64,000 nt of DNA from Lumbricus terrestris (taxonomy: Eukaryota > Annelida > Clitellata > Crassiclitellata > Lumbricidae): NCBI GenBank assembly GCA_949752735.1, contig OX457043.1:37012605-37076604 (forward strand), read 5' to 3'. The notes below the pieces were generated by a model. It saw nothing but the letters and a program-made list of their open reading frames with translations. It was not told the DNA's origin and made no database searches. This document shows, in pieces, positions 53,640 to 64,000 of the stretch; position 1 is the stretch's first letter, and each line of letters begins with the position of its first letter. The position numbers were made by a program, and so were the translations under genes.

Positions 53640-53798
53640 AGATTTACTTATAGAAAACTTTTTTGGGAATTGGGTGACCAAGCCCGGAGCTCGCTCTCAG
53701 ATCACTACCCAATTTTGCTCAGGAGCTTCGACACTCTGGCCCGCCACCTGTTGGAAAATGTTCACACTGGCCCGCCACTAAAAAAGGTTTGACACCCC
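53640..53798. mobile_element. hAT right end
   Basis: CTGGCCCGCCACCTGTTGG, CTGGCCCGCCACTAAAAAAG and the terminus GTTTGACACCCCTG. Probably belongs to the transposase relic at 53150-53625. Confidence 0.6.
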
Positions 53799-54413
53799 TG
53801 GTCTAAAGTGTCATTCGATGTTCATTTTAAATTCATTTATAGCTTCACTGTACAGTTGGTAAAGGCGTTACATAACTTTCAACTCCCCACACCCACCCAC
53901 GTAACGTTTCATGACGTTTTCATTGACCCACCCTCATTTGAGCATTACATAATTATTCAATGACCCTTGTTTATTTAAAGTGTGACATTTATCGTATTAC
54001 GGTGCTAGCCAGTAGCACCATGATGACTGGATGTGATATGCACAGACTTTTTATTGACTTTTTCTAATTATTTTTGGCATGTTTTAAGCTCATTTTGCAC
54101 ATTACTATATTCTGCTGTGTAAGACCTATAAAGGTAAACTTTCGATCAATTTATAATGCGAAGATGATTTGCTGTAGGCCTTATTGGCAAATATGTAATA
54201 TGCGAAAACAATAGATTATCAAAATTTATCTGTTGACGCCTACAACCAAAAGTAGTAGTAAGCTTGTAGTAGACTCAAGTGTTACTTAGTGACTATTGTA
54301 ATCATTGCATTTTATGCCATCTGTTTTGGTTGTACAATGCAGGAAAGCTCAATGCCTGAGTAGGCTGTGGTTAAACTGGCATTTAACTGAAATAAAAATA
54401 CTTAGTTGAAGCC
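53799..54413. other. Region upstream of the optineurin-like ATG
   Basis: AT-rich, without CpG enrichment, TATA box or other clear promoter motif, so the true first exon may lie further upstream. Confidence 0.4.
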
Positions 54414-54597
54414 ATGACTTCTGTTGGCCAGAGTGGAGTTCCGCGATCAGCTATATCGTCATTACATCTGACTCTGAGTGGACCACCAACGATGATGGAG
54501 AATCATTTGATGTCAGATGAAACTTTGGTAAACTTGACAACTGATGAAGCCATTGCCCGAATTAATCAACTGATGACAGAGAATGCTCAGCTGAAAG
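54414..54597 (+). CDS. OPTN: Optineurin/NEMO-like gene, first coding exon
   Basis: ATG in GAAGCCATGAC; 184 nt; donor AAAG|GTAGCT at 54598, phase 1. The N-terminus is Ser/Thr-rich, then LVNLTTDEAIARINQLMTEN AQLKG. The segment fits the start of optineurin's NEMO-like coiled coil; the human segment I know is [21 protein letters not shown]. Optineurin is a ubiquitin-binding autophagy adaptor that links TBK1, LC3 and myosin VI. NEMO is its paralogue in the IKK complex. The resemblance is closer to optineurin because of the T-x-E/D-E...L-x-TEN-x-QLK pattern. The exon joins in phase to 60083. The protein continues beyond the window, so the C-terminal ubiquitin-binding and zinc-finger parts cannot be checked. 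Confidence 0.75.
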
Positions 54598-54904
54598 GTA
54601 GCTACTTGTAATTGCAGCAATTGTTGTAATGTTACTGGCGTCTTCTTACATTGTTTTATGAACTTCTATGTACTTACTTGCATGTACTTATTCAAATCTT
54701 TAGACTATGTGTACCTTATTTTTTAGACTATAGCAGAGGTTCTCAACTGGTGTGTCGCCAGTGGCGGCGCTACGCCAGGGCATGGCAGGGCAAATGCCCT
54801 GGTGAAAAAACCTTTGCCCTGGCTGTTGCCCTGGTCGTTGCCCTGCCAGAAACTTTAGCCTGGGAGAATTTGTTCTACCATATTGCTTCTTACTGTTCGC
54901 GTCC

Positions 54905-55140
54905 GTCCGCTCTCTGGCAGGGCAAAAGTTCTGGCAGGGCAAAATTCTGGCAGGGCAAAAGTTCATAAAGAGAACAAAATCTGGCAGGGCAATTTTCTGG
55001 CAGGGCAAAAGTTCTGGCAGGGCAAAAATTCTGACAGGGTAAAGACCGTAAAATTTTGGCATTCAAACGTTCTGACAGGAAAAAATTCTGGCAGGGCAAA
55101 AATTCTGGTGGTGCAAAAGTTCTTGCAGGGAAAATTCTGT
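54905..55140. repeat. TGGCAGGGCAAAA(A/G)TTC tandem repeat
   Basis: About ten copies of a 17-19-bp unit, degrading rightward. Open in several frames by repetition only. Confidence 0.9.
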
Positions 55141-55362
55141 TGCTGTTTGTCCACATTGCCGTATACAACTAACAGTGTATGCCCAGCTGTCGCTTTATTG
55201 TTTTTCAAATGAAGCGTAAGCATTTTTAGACAATAGACCTAGCCTATAGGCCCTATGCCCGACTCCGTTAGGACCGTTACTTCATTTGCTGAACGCTTTG
55301 CTTTCGAAATGCTACTCGAAAGAGGATTTGCAGTGCTTCACTAAGTCACAGAGAGTGGTCTA

Positions 55363-56464
55363 CAGGTTGGGCCATAAAATGACCCTAAAGTTTTTTGCCC
55401 ATAATCTTGGCCAGAGGTAGTAATTTTAAATGAAATTTTACGAGCTTAAACACAATTAACATTTTCACATGATGGCCAGATTTCATTAAAATATTCAGAA
55501 AGAACAAAGGTTACCTTATATCACTTTTAGTGAGACCACTCACTGTTATATGACGATTCAAAACATGACGCAGCAAAAAGTAACAAAAAACGAATTTATT
55601 AAGTAACACCTCAAATAATTGGTGTCAAATAAACTTGTTTATATTGACAGAAAATCGTTATTATTATTTAGATAAAAGCAGGTACCAGCAGAGCTGCAAG
55701 TCGCTGTGACATCATTTAGCAAGATGACTGTTAAGTTGATAGGCTAAATAACAAAATTCTGATTAGTAATTTTGTTTTTAAAATAATAAAATCGAAATTT
55801 AATAATCTGATAAACATTGATTGCAGAGAAATGAAGAGCTAAATTGAAATAGAGAGTTGAGAAACGTGCCGCTGATGAAAGCAGATCGGTTCAACGTCAA
55901 TATTTCTGCACTGGTTTCATTGAGGATCGAGAACCAAATGGTTCAAAATATCCGGATTTGAACCCGATGATTTTATCAACTGTGGACATTTCTCGAGAAA
56001 TACCGCAATCTGCAGCCAAGACCATGAACGATAAGAGACTGAAAATTGATGGTCGCATTGGAGTTGATTGGGAAGATTTATCTCTTGAACACATTACCAA
56101 GTCCATCCTCAAATCTGTGCAAAAGACTCAAAACAAGTGTGGGCATTGGTGGTGGACACATTGAACACAGTGTGATGTACTATCACGTTAATTTGATAAC
56201 AACAATATTATTATTTGAGATGAGAGATAGAAATCCTTTGTTGCTACTTTTTGTTGCATTATGTTTTTGATTCGTCAAAAAGTCGGTTGTCTCACTAAAA
56301 GTGATATACCGGTAACTCTTGTTCTGTTTGAAATATTGCGGTGAAATCTGGCCACTCTGCGTAAATATGAATTGTCTTTAAGCTGTAAATTTTTATTAAT
56401 TTTTTTACTTCTGGCCAAGCTATTGGCAAAACACTTTAGGGGGGTCTTTTTATGACCCACCCTG
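55363..56464. mobile_element. Tc1/mariner-type element, full length
   Basis: TA at 55361-55362 and 56465-56466. The ends are CAGGTTGGGCCATAAAATGA and, reversed, CAGGGTGGGTCATAAAAAGA. Subterminal sequence matches the foldback MITE at 3446-4218. Transposase remains at 55890-56175 make it the likely source type for that MITE. Confidence 0.9.
55890..56175 (+). pseudogene. mariner transposase C-terminal relic
   Basis: Reads PDLNPMILSTVDISREIPQS, AAKTMNDKRLKIDGRIGV, W.DLSLEHITKSILKSVQK and GHWWWTH. The DLNPM motif and SILKSVQK...GGHIEH ending fit the last part of a mariner DDE transposase. Frameshifted and missing the first two-thirds. Confidence 0.75.
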
Positions 56465-57777
56465 TATAAAGATTTCCTTTTCAAATGTCAAAGTGTTCGG
56501 TTTATGGCTTCGCCCATTTGATCCTCTGACCAGATAACCCTAATAGTGTAGGGTGGGTGATTTATGGCATGCACGTTCGGTAGCGCAAAATTATAGGCCT
56601 ATGTAAGTGCGTACTACCGAGCACGTGACTCGCCCTCTGCCCTGGTTACTTGTGTGACTGCCCTGGCTATGCCCTGGCTACAAAAAGTGTCTGGCGCCGC
56701 CACTGTGTGTCGCGACACACTAATTCGCGACACACTAGTGTGTCACGAATAGACCGGCAGCATGTCGCGTGAAAATGGTGTGGCTTTGGTGTGTTGCGAA
56801 AAATTGGTGTGTCACAAATTCTCTCAGCATGTACCGGTACTCGTCGTTCTTGCATTTCAATGACTTGCTGACTTTAGCAGTTTAGCAGGCGTAGTCTGTG
56901 GAAACTCGTAGCACTCTGTCTATTCATTCTATTCCATTTCATCGCAATCTGGAGCAGCCACAATGCTTGCGTTGTATAACCCAATACCTACCTATATGAC
57001 TTTTTGCAGATGATGCAGAAATGTGCCCTCTCAGCCTGTTTGCATTTTCAGAGTCAAACAACCATTACAAACGTAGGTGGACAAAGTTCAGGGGCTCCGA
57101 GGTACAAGTGGTCCCGACCCTTTTAACTAAAAATCTTTCTGTACTTCTCCAGTTTCCGTGACAATAATTGGACGTCTTGAGGGGCAGCGTTTAGTTTCGG
57201 CAATGGTTGGCTGTCTTTATTCCATGTTTCCATACTTTGCCTGAAACTAGGCCTATTAGGGTTGGGACTATATGGATAATAATTTATGATAACTTTCATG
57301 CTCTTTTTTGCCTAAAAATGGTTTTATATAGATATCCTATCATGTTTATTCATTAGTCTTGTTAATGGCACTTAATGGGTAAAGACCCAAGTTTAAAGTG
57401 TGCAGGGACCCCTACGCAACTGTTTGCACTGGTATTGCACTCACAAAATCTGTCGAATCTCGCGAGCATCTTAAAATATCCAAAGAAAATCCAAGAGCAG
57501 AAATCCCATTAACTGTTAGGCCAAACAATAATTTGTTATCGTAAAATCATAAAACGTCGCAGAATTTGAAATAATTATAAACTGGAAAAACACTCGGTGT
57601 CAACATTTTCATTTATTGCAAATTTTAACAATTTAAAATAGGTATTCTATTTCAGCTTTAACATAAGCCTATTTTAGTTGTAAAGATATTGACATAATGA
57701 CGACTGCACGGTGTGTTGCCAAATTTGTTTGTGAGTTTAGGTGTGTCGCATGCAGAAAAGGTTAAGAACCTCTGGAC

Positions 57778-59003
57778 CAGGGGTTCTCAAACTTTATTTT
57801 TATTTTACCCCCAAGTAATAAAATCGAATGATGGCGTACCCCCGGATCCCAGCAAAGTAAGATCAGAAACAGAATGCCATTGCCAAGTGTCCCTTGCAGT
57901 GACAACTGAAAGTCCACTTAATTATTGCATGGTGACATCGTTTATTAGAATTAGAGTCTATCTAGGGAGCAAAATTTTGTTTGAATCATATAAATTTATC
58001 AACAAATTTAAAGGGGAAAATTGATCTACAACCTCTGTATTATAAGAAATTGCCAACTTATAGTGCTGTGGGCTTGTTTAGACTAGCACAGATTTTAAAA
58101 AAATATGATTTAATATTTGTCATTTTCAAACGCAAATTACCCCATGTATGTTTTTGATAGCAAGCATAGTTTAAAAGCCAGTTACACCCAGATATGTATG
58201 ACGTGCTGAAAGGAATCGCAAAATTGAAAGCTGGACCAGGAAATTAATCCTTTGGCCAATTCAGCTATCCGCTATTTCAGTTCTATAGACCTATACATAA
58301 GCATAGGGGAAATTTCGGCAGTGGGAGGGGGGCAAAACTTTGACTTTTGCCCGAAAAACTTTTATCACAATTTTTTAAGATTGATTTTGTAGACATCCAC
58401 CCAAAATTTTCCGATTTTCTTGTCCGAAAAATCTGACGACCTTTTTTAGTCATCCGCCAAAAATTATTTTCTGATTTCCTCTTGAGAAAATATAGCTGTT
58501 TTACACCTGTGCGCCCGAAAAAATCATCCCGTACCTGTTTGCCCGAAAAATATTCACAGAATTTTTTCTCCACCCATGTCTGTTTTGCCCGAAACACACA
58601 TTTGCCCGAAATTTGGTGGGCGTTTGCCTCTGGACCCCCGCCTCCTACGCCTCTGGGCCTATATATATACATATATAGGCTGAGAATTTCTGGCTTTGGT
58701 ACTTCCAACCATTTATACATTATTTGTTTCAACATTATAGTGGTATCTAGGCATAAACATAAATATGTTGCATGCATTGTATAATAAATGATGTGAGTAT
58801 AATTATATTATATGTTGTAAAAGAAATAAATGACGATGCTGAACATTGTATGTCGCACCGTTAAAAATCTTTGCTAATCAAAGAAAGATGAACACAAAGT
58901 CCATAAACTAAAAAAAATAGATATTTCTGGAATTTTTCGCGTACCCCTTACCGGCGCCTGGCGTACCCCCGGAGGTACGCGTACCACAGTTTGAGAACCC
59001 CTG
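57778..59003. mobile_element. hAT-type element (1.2 kb) at the edge of the outer element
   Basis: Perfect target duplication CTCTGGAC at 57770-57777 and 59004-59011. Perfect 16-bp inverted ends CAGGGGTTCTCAAACT / AGTTTGAGAACCCCTG. Subterminal GTACCCCCGG on both sides. The duplicated target includes the last bases of the outer element. It hosts 58296-58655. Confidence 0.97.
58296..58655. mobile_element. hAT-type element nested in 57778-59003
   Basis: Target duplication GACCTATA (58288-58295) and GGCCTATA (58656-58663), 7 of 8. The ends are CATAAGCATAGGGGAAA and, reversed, CAGAGGCGTAGGAGGCG. TTTGCCCGAAAA-rich; reverse-oriented relative of 48038-49366. Confidence 0.75.
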
Positions 59004-59011
59004 CTCTGGAC

Positions 59012-60082
59012 TGTAGGGTGAGGTTTTAGTTATTGTTATTCTGATGTGTGATGCTGGGTTTTCCCAGTATTTCAGTGGTTTCGTTGATCACGCATGTGCA
59101 AACTATATTTATATGCGATCGTTAACGACGAGAAGTAACCAAGTAGATATTGAAAGATGGCCGCCCACCAAAACGATTCATATTCATATAAAGACAAAAT
59201 TATGAGGTGTCATTACAGTAAATATGAGAGTGGACATTAGTTGCAGAGGTATAGGAAGAAAATTACATCTCAAGAAAGTGAACAGATTTTGAAGGCTATG
59301 GTGATGAAACCCTAATGGAGTCTGCTTGCAGCACCAAATTAAGATCCTTAAAGGGGCTTTGTTTCTCAAACTGTCCAGTTTCGCATGGCATGAGTTTAAT
59401 TACTAGGACCTATAGGCTAAGAGGTTACCGTTAACTGCAAGAAAATGGTGTCTGTGTAAGGTAAGCAACCCGCGATTTGATAGGCCTACTGTGACGTGTG
59501 ACGTCGAATGCAATATCTTAGGTCATTTTGCCAAATTTTAATATTTTGTGATGCCAAAAATAAAAGGCAATATAGCATTCGTCGTTGGCGAAGGAGACGA
59601 GTTCTTTTCTGACCTCTTAGGCAAGTTTTGATATGTAAAATGTTGAATGAAGTGAACGAAGAGCATAGTTGATTTCATGTGTCTGTACAATGTAGACCGT
59701 AGTGTTGACAGGGAACTTCTATACATGTAGTTTAGTCCTGGTTAATCTTTGGTTGAATGTTTCACTGACTAAACTACACAAAACTGTTCCCTTTCAACAG
59801 TTTCTTAAACTTGTACTTTGTTCTTTTTAACTAGCTAGAGATTTCTCTTGTGGTAATGGCTCCTTCAGTTAAGCCTGACTTTATGCTCTTTCGTTGCATT
59901 AAATCCTGTGGCCTGGTAGTGCATTCCTTCTATAAATGCATATGAAACTGTTTATTTATTTTTAATTGATTTTTTCTTTAACAGATTATGCAGTTTATAT
60001 AGTTTGTATAGAAAAACAGCAATTTGCAAACGTTCAAATTGCAGTATGTATGTATGTATCATTTGATTTAATTTATTCACAG
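59012..60082. other. Rest of optineurin-like intron 1
   Basis: No element boundary or coding sequence supported. The acceptor ATTTATTCACAG ends at 60082. Confidence 0.5.
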
Positions 60083-60276
60083 TGACAATTCAGCAAACTA
60101 ACTCGTCAATGAAAATGGCTTGTGAGTCATTTGCTGTGTTAAAGCAGAAAGCTAAGAAAGATGAAGAGGAGCATTTGTTGCATTACAATGAGAGTAAAAC
60201 TGTTGTCACAGAGTTGCGGAAGAAAATTTATGATAAAGACAAAATTATTGAGAATCTCAGGCAGCAGATTCATCAG
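60083..60276 (+). CDS. OPTN: Optineurin/NEMO-like gene, second coding exon
   Basis: This 194-nt exon lies between the acceptor AG at 60081-60082 and donor CAG|GTAATC at 60277. The G carried from exon 1 completes GTG (Val), giving VTIQQTNSSMKMACESFAVL, KQKAKKDEEEHLLHYNESKT, VVTELRKKIYDKDKIIENLR and QQIHQ. It leaves in phase 0. The segment is a continuous Lys/Glu/Leu coiled coil. LKVTIQQTNSSMK follows the TENAQ motif as LKEAMKLNNQAMK does in human optineurin, i.e. the NEMO N-terminal domain. No stop or frameshift. A start at 60082 (GTG) is only the reading-frame edge and not a real initiation site. Confidence 0.78.
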
Positions 60277-60461
60277 GTAATCATTTGATGTTTAGCCTGT
60301 AACTAGATATACAGAAGAATTTTGAAAGACTGTTGTTTGCAGGTTGAGTTCACTAAGTTGTAGCTTTTAAGTTCACTTGGGAGTTGTCATATGTTGTGTT
60401 TTACTCCATTTCCCAGAGTTATTGCTTGAAGTTTACTTCTAAGTATTCATGACTTGCATAG

Positions 60462-60790
60462 GTGTAGGAGACGGGGGTCGAGAGGGGCAAATGCCCCCAA
60501 ATTTCGGACAAGTCTGTTTTTCGGGCAAATTGGCCCGGAAAATATTAAACAAACTATACTCGAAGTTCAATGCTTACTATCACACTACATCATCTCCTAG
60601 TGACCCAGTTCCAATTTGCCCGAATTGAGTAAGATACTAGGTCTAGATCACAGCCACCATGGATAAGGTAGCAGAATTTCGTGAAAAAAGTTCTGAATTC
60701 ACGGCAGCATTTAAAAAAATGGCGAAAATCGCATCAAATTCATGAGCCGAAATTTGCCCGAAAATCTTGGCAATTCGTAATTGAGACTTT
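60462..60790. mobile_element. Truncated relative of the 48038 hAT element
   Basis: Begins CATAGGTGTAGGAGACGGGG and runs through GGGCAAATTGGCCCGGAAAA and GAGCCGAAATTTGCCCGAAA, in the same order as 48038-48590. The right half is missing. Confidence 0.75.
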
Positions 60791-60841
60791 TAGCAGGCTC
60801 AAGCACGGTCGATGAGATCAATTATTGGTCGCTAAGAAGAG

Positions 60842-61075
60842 CGGGGGACCCAGTAGCGCAATGGATAACATGCTGGCGTAGAATGCGAGAGGTAGCGAGT
60901 TCGAGACCCCGTTGGGCGGACATGCTTTGTAGGCTGCTATATTGGCGCCATGTGTAATTGCAAAGCTCTGTTCTGTTAGTAGTTAAGTTTAATTAAGATT
61001 ACTGCATAGCTTGTAAATGTAAAGCGCAGTGCATCTTGCAGGCGCTTAATTAAAGAAAAGATTATTATTATTAAA
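60842..61075 (+). mobile_element. tRNA-headed SINE with L2/MIR-type 3' end
   Basis: Head GGGGGACCCAGTAGCGCAAT with A box AGTAGCGCAATGG and B box GCGAGTTCGAGACCCC. The 3' end is ATGTAAAGCGCAGTGCATCT, AGGCGCTTAATTAAAG and (ATT)n. It lies in optineurin-like intron 2. Confidence 0.85.
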
Positions 61076-61749
61076 AAGTACGGGTGCGTAAGGGAGCCCA
61101 GGTCCAAAATATTATTTGTGGGCATACGTAATATATGCATGGCCCCCTTATTAAGAAATGTCATGTTCCGCCTGCACCGTTCCATTATTTTTGTGTAAAC
61201 AAACTTGTATGAACATAGCTGACGGATTTTAACTGAAAATTAAAATGCAAACATGTTTGCATCTGTTATTTGTATACTGGCACTTGTCTCTGACCATTAT
61301 GGTTAAGTAATGTACTTAAAAATGATCATGAGTTATGTGTGGTAAATCTCAAAACATACTGGTTGCACTATCAAAGTGGAACATCGCAGTTTGGAAAATG
61401 TATTGTGTCCAAGAGCAGCCTTGTAGACCAAAACAGTTCCTGTTCAGGTTTCTGCGCCATACCTTGCTGTGCAAAACACATTCAATTTATTATTGTTTGT
61501 GTCTGTCCATTTCTTTAAACAAGAAAATTCTTTGCCACCTGTTGGCTTTGAAGCCAGTATTACAGCCCAATGAGCCCATGCATTGGTATTTCTGAAATTA
61601 GTTCTGGTGACACCATCTGTAAAGTGGCGTGCGTTGACTACTGTTTCACTGCAGTAATAATGATGCATACACACAGTTATAAAATTCATGAGGTTTAACC
61701 AGTGAGGCTTCTAAGTCATTTATGTTTTGAGATGTTGCTTTTAACACAG
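61076..61749. other. Rest of optineurin-like intron 2
   Basis: No feature beyond the acceptor TTTTAACACAG at 61739-61749. Confidence 0.5.
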
Positions 61750-61857
61750 GATGCAACCTTGTTAGAATCTTCGGATCAGTTAAAACAGTTGCAAGTAGAG
61801 AATGGACGGCTGATGCGTGAAAACGAGGAGTTGAAGGCAAAGTTATCAGAGCAGGAG
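61750..61857 (+). CDS. OPTN: Optineurin/NEMO-like gene, third coding exon
   Basis: This 108-nt exon has acceptor AG at 61748-61749 and donor GAG|GTAAAC at 61858; phase 0 on both sides. It encodes DATLLESSDQLKQLQVENGR then LMRENEELKAKLSEQE. It follows QQIHQ of exon 2 in frame and continues the coiled coil with Leu at heptad spacing, as in the early optineurin/NEMO rod. Together the three exons give 162 residues. No later exon of this gene is recognised before the window ends, so the gene must run on beyond 64 kb or through short exons I could not see. Confidence 0.78.
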
Positions 61858-61964
61858 GTAAACACAATATGGTCGCACTCAATTATAACTTGCTGAGAGT
61901 GAACCATTGCGACTGCTCTTGCTCTTGTCTGTGTACCTTGAGCACATAAACATTACATCATAAT

Positions 61965-62880
61965 TAGGGCTGTTGATTAATCACAATTAATTTCGCGATT
62001 AAAATTTTTAACATATTGATCGCATGCGTTAATTAGATCCGATTAAAATGGAACTAAAGGCAGAAAAAACCGTTTCAACTGAATGTTTATACTTGAAACT
62101 AATGGTACATTCTTTACAAATTGACCCTATTCCAAAAAAGAATTATAGTATTTTCACAGCAATTCGTCGCTCAATTATCGCCTGCATGCTAACCAAAGCA
62201 TGCGTTAAACGCTAACGATGAGATGTCGATCACTAAAGTTTACACTCAGTCGGACTACATCGGTTGAGCTCCAGAGGATGGCAAGACCAATGGATCCAGG
62301 TTTCAAATAATATCTTAAATGCTTACAGAAGGACAAAAGAGACGAGGTTTGGCGAGAGCTGCAACTTCTTGTGAAAACTTCTAGCCAACTTGATGAGGTT
62401 CAGTAGGACTATTGTTAATTTAACAAAAGCATCCCACTTTGTGCCTACAGACCTAAACAAAGTGGTCTGCCTAAACAATTTCTTGAATAAATAATTAAAT
62501 TTGATAGTCAGTAAATCGGTTGTCTAGTTTTCACATTTACATCATGATAAATGTGGCTCCAACTAAAAATATTAACGGATTTTGAGCAGTTGACTGATTT
62601 GGATAGTGTTTCATGTTTCAATTCTTTCCCTTAGCCTATATGAAATTGCAAAAAAGAAATGCAGAGATCCAATGGGCGTAAGCCAATGGTTATTGAAATT
62701 GTTTATAATAGAAAGTAGGGCCTATGCACGTACTCATTTATGTTTCAGAGTCTTCAGATAATTATCAATATTAATATACTTGAAGGAATTGTGTTGCGAT
62801 TAATTTGCAGTTAATTGCGATTAAATAAATTAATCTTGCGATTAATTTCGATTAAATTTTTTAATCGAGCAGCAGCCCTA
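61965..62880. mobile_element. hAT-type element (916 bp), GATTAAT-rich ends
   Basis: Target duplication ATCATAAT (61957-61964) and ATTATAAT (62881-62888), 7 of 8. The ends are TAGGGCTGTTGATTAATC and, reversed, TAGGGCTGCTGCTCGATT. Subterminal GCGATTAATT repeats. No transposase. Confidence 0.85.
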
Positions 62881-62888
62881 ATTATAAT

Positions 62889-63371
62889 ACCTTGTGACTG
62901 TGAACTAAAACATTTGGTTTCAGGTTACTAAGATTTAACTTACAATATTTTTGCAAAATATATGACAATGTCTCTAAATTTCTCAAGGGGAGGAAGGTTT
63001 AAAGTAATGGTAGACACTCTGGCACGAAGATCACTTCCTGCTACCCTCCTAGAGATCCACTCAACCTTCCATTCTGCAGATGGCATTGATAAATTGAGCA
63101 GTAGTATGTGATATGTGACAATGGCGTTCAAAACCCGTCGCTTGTCGCTCCTCAATAAAGAGATAGAAGCCAAAATACGCGAGATGGGTAAAAAATACGG
63201 AAAATTGCTTTATGGTGTATATTTATTCACAAATATGTCTACTTTCAATATCTGCAGTCAGAACTTTTTAATTCATATATTTAGTTGGTGAAAAATGACT
63301 TTTAATGCATGTGGTGTCATGATTTGTCTGATCTTGCCCCTCTCCTTGCCTCCCATGCAACGCTGGCTCAT
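62889..63371. other. Unassigned; short ATGGCG frame
   Basis: At 63121 ATGGCGTTCAAAACCCGTCG opens MAFKTRRLSLLNKEIEAKIR then EMGKKYGKLLYG. It has a basic helix-turn-helix look but no supporting signal. The minus-strand frame 63173-62940 is unrecognised. Confidence 0.3.
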
Positions 63372-63860
63372 GTGTATAATAATAATAATAATTACGACAA
63401 TTTATATGGTGCAGTAACACAGGTTACAAGGACGTCTTATAAAGTAGCTAACATGCGGGATAACCCTAGCGACCAAGTATGATTTTAGCATAGATTTAAA
63501 AGAGTTCACTGAGCCGGCCGAATAGTGAGAGGAAGTTTGTTCCAGCATCGAGGAACAGTGGACGAGAAAGCACGATCATTGAAGCGCATTCTCATCCTCT
63601 GCACACACAAATCGGTCCTCTCGGATGATCGGAGCCGAAGTCCGGCCGCGAAGGAATAAGTCTCCATGCAAAGAATCACACAGCTCCGTGAAGTATGTAT
63701 GCAGACGATCTTCAAGCCTACCAGCACTGCTTTGCCTGTAACTCTGTTGTGACTGTCCAGGCTATGAGCTTCGCCACGGTGTCCTTGGGGCTTGGATGTT
63801 GTCCAACTGACGGCCTCAACTCTCTTGAAATTCAGTTCATTTTGAATGGGACCCACTAGC
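63372..63860 (-). pseudogene. LINE ORF2 C-terminus and (ATT)n-tailed 3' UTR
   Basis: The minus strand gives RLRSSERTDLCVQRMRMRFN then DRAFSSTVPRCWNKLPLTIR, the terminal block of an L2-like ORF2. The 3' UTR (ATCTATGCTAAAATC..., CACCATATAAATTGTCG, (ATT)n) matches 16530-16655. Confidence 0.75.
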
Positions 63861-63884
63861 AGCTGTCAATGCTAGATATTGGGG

Positions 63885-64000
63885 CTGTTGATTAATCACC
63901 GTTAACGTGAGCGATCAACGCGTTAAAAAAAATTGCGATTAATTTTTTTAACGCGTTAATTGTGCGCGTTAATGTAATACCAATTATAATGGCCATTGCA
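63885..64000. mobile_element. Left end of a second GATTAAT-type hAT, cut by window edge
   Basis: GGGGCTGTTGATTAATCACC then GTTAACGTGAGCGATCAACG with AACGCGTTAA palindromes. The start resembles 61965 but the inner sequence differs. Confidence 0.65.

Larger units (their letters stand above)
54759..56705. mobile_element. hAT-type element nested in 54734-57774
   Basis: Perfect target duplication TGTGTCGC at 54751-54758 and 56706-56713. The ends are CAGTGGCGGCGC / GCGCCGCCACTG. Its left arm has GCCCTGG and GGCAGGGCAAAAGTTCT repeats, and its right arm GCCCTGGCTATGCCCTGG. It hosts the mariner 55363-56464. Confidence 0.93.
54734..57774. mobile_element. Outer hAT-type element in optineurin-like intron 1
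   Basis: The ends are CAGAGGTTCTCAACTG and, reversed, CAGAGGTTCTTAACCT. Target duplication GACTATAG at 54726-54733. The right copy GACTGTAG is recovered by removing the later insertion (GAC 57775-57777 plus TGTAG 59012-59016), 7 of 8 matching. It hosts the element 54759-56705. GTGTGTCGC-type arms inside. Confidence 0.85.

Noticed and set aside
63121..63195. First exon of a gene (MAFKTRRLSLLNKEIEAKIR)
   Set aside because: No recognised family, weak donor and no further exon in the window.

Overview
This is a eukaryotic genomic window, very probably from a marine deuterostome invertebrate. An echinoderm is my best guess. The reasons are spliced genes with clear vertebrate homologues, CR1/L2-type and RTE-like LINEs, tRNA-headed SINEs, many hAT, piggyBac, Tc1/mariner and foldback elements, and a scattered palindromic TAGGCCTA bias. 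The species is inferred, not read from the sequence. Nothing prokaryotic is present.

Host genes. (1) UXS1 (UDP-glucuronate decarboxylase) is on the minus strand. Three consecutive exons lie at 32498-32340, 15238-15181 and 7872-7692. Their splice phases match (2, 0, 1) and together they encode the stem coiled coil, the linker and the NAD-binding start of the enzyme. The first exon and everything after the NAD loop are not seen, so positions 1-32.5 kb appear to be almost entirely UXS1 introns. (2) An optineurin/NEMO-family gene is on the plus strand, with exons at 54414-54597, 60083-60276 and 61750-61857 that also join in phase. (3) Between them lies a promoter-like zone (39.99-40.75 kb) with an X-box, a CRE-like site and ATGGCG start contexts in both directions. 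It also holds a short plus-strand ORF that looks like the signal anchor of a Golgi enzyme.

Layout. 0-7.6 kb: foldback arm, interrupted LINEs, a 25-bp minisatellite, a mariner foldback and a hAT holding a tiny piggyBac MITE. 7.7-16.5 kb: two UXS1 exons among a MIR-like SINE, LINEs, hATs and a foldback remnant. 16.5-23.3 kb: LINE pieces, a triplicated 376-bp unit carrying an open frame, and a LINE cut by piggyBac, itself cut by mariner. 23.5-28.5 kb: one apparent 5-kb hAT-type element, marked by TIRs and a perfect 8-bp TSD, swollen with satellites and low-complexity DNA. 28.8-39.9 kb: MITEs, minisatellites, the UXS1 stem exon, the longest RTE-like LINE, a 0.9-kb AGT tract and a LINE with an intact reverse-transcriptase ORF. 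40-54 kb: promoter-like zone, LINE tails, two copies of one hAT (one is the empty site for a third element) and three foldback elements. 54.4-64 kb: optineurin-like exons, whose first intron holds a stack of up to four nested DNA transposons.

Functionally the window is two host genes plus a fossil record of transposition. Many DNA elements can be bounded to the base from target-site duplications read directly here. The most novel items are the foldback family with a shared core but different tandem-repeat arms, the internally deleted piggyBac whose transposase ends are fused, the triplicated ORF unit, and the nested insertion order that can be dated without an outside reference.
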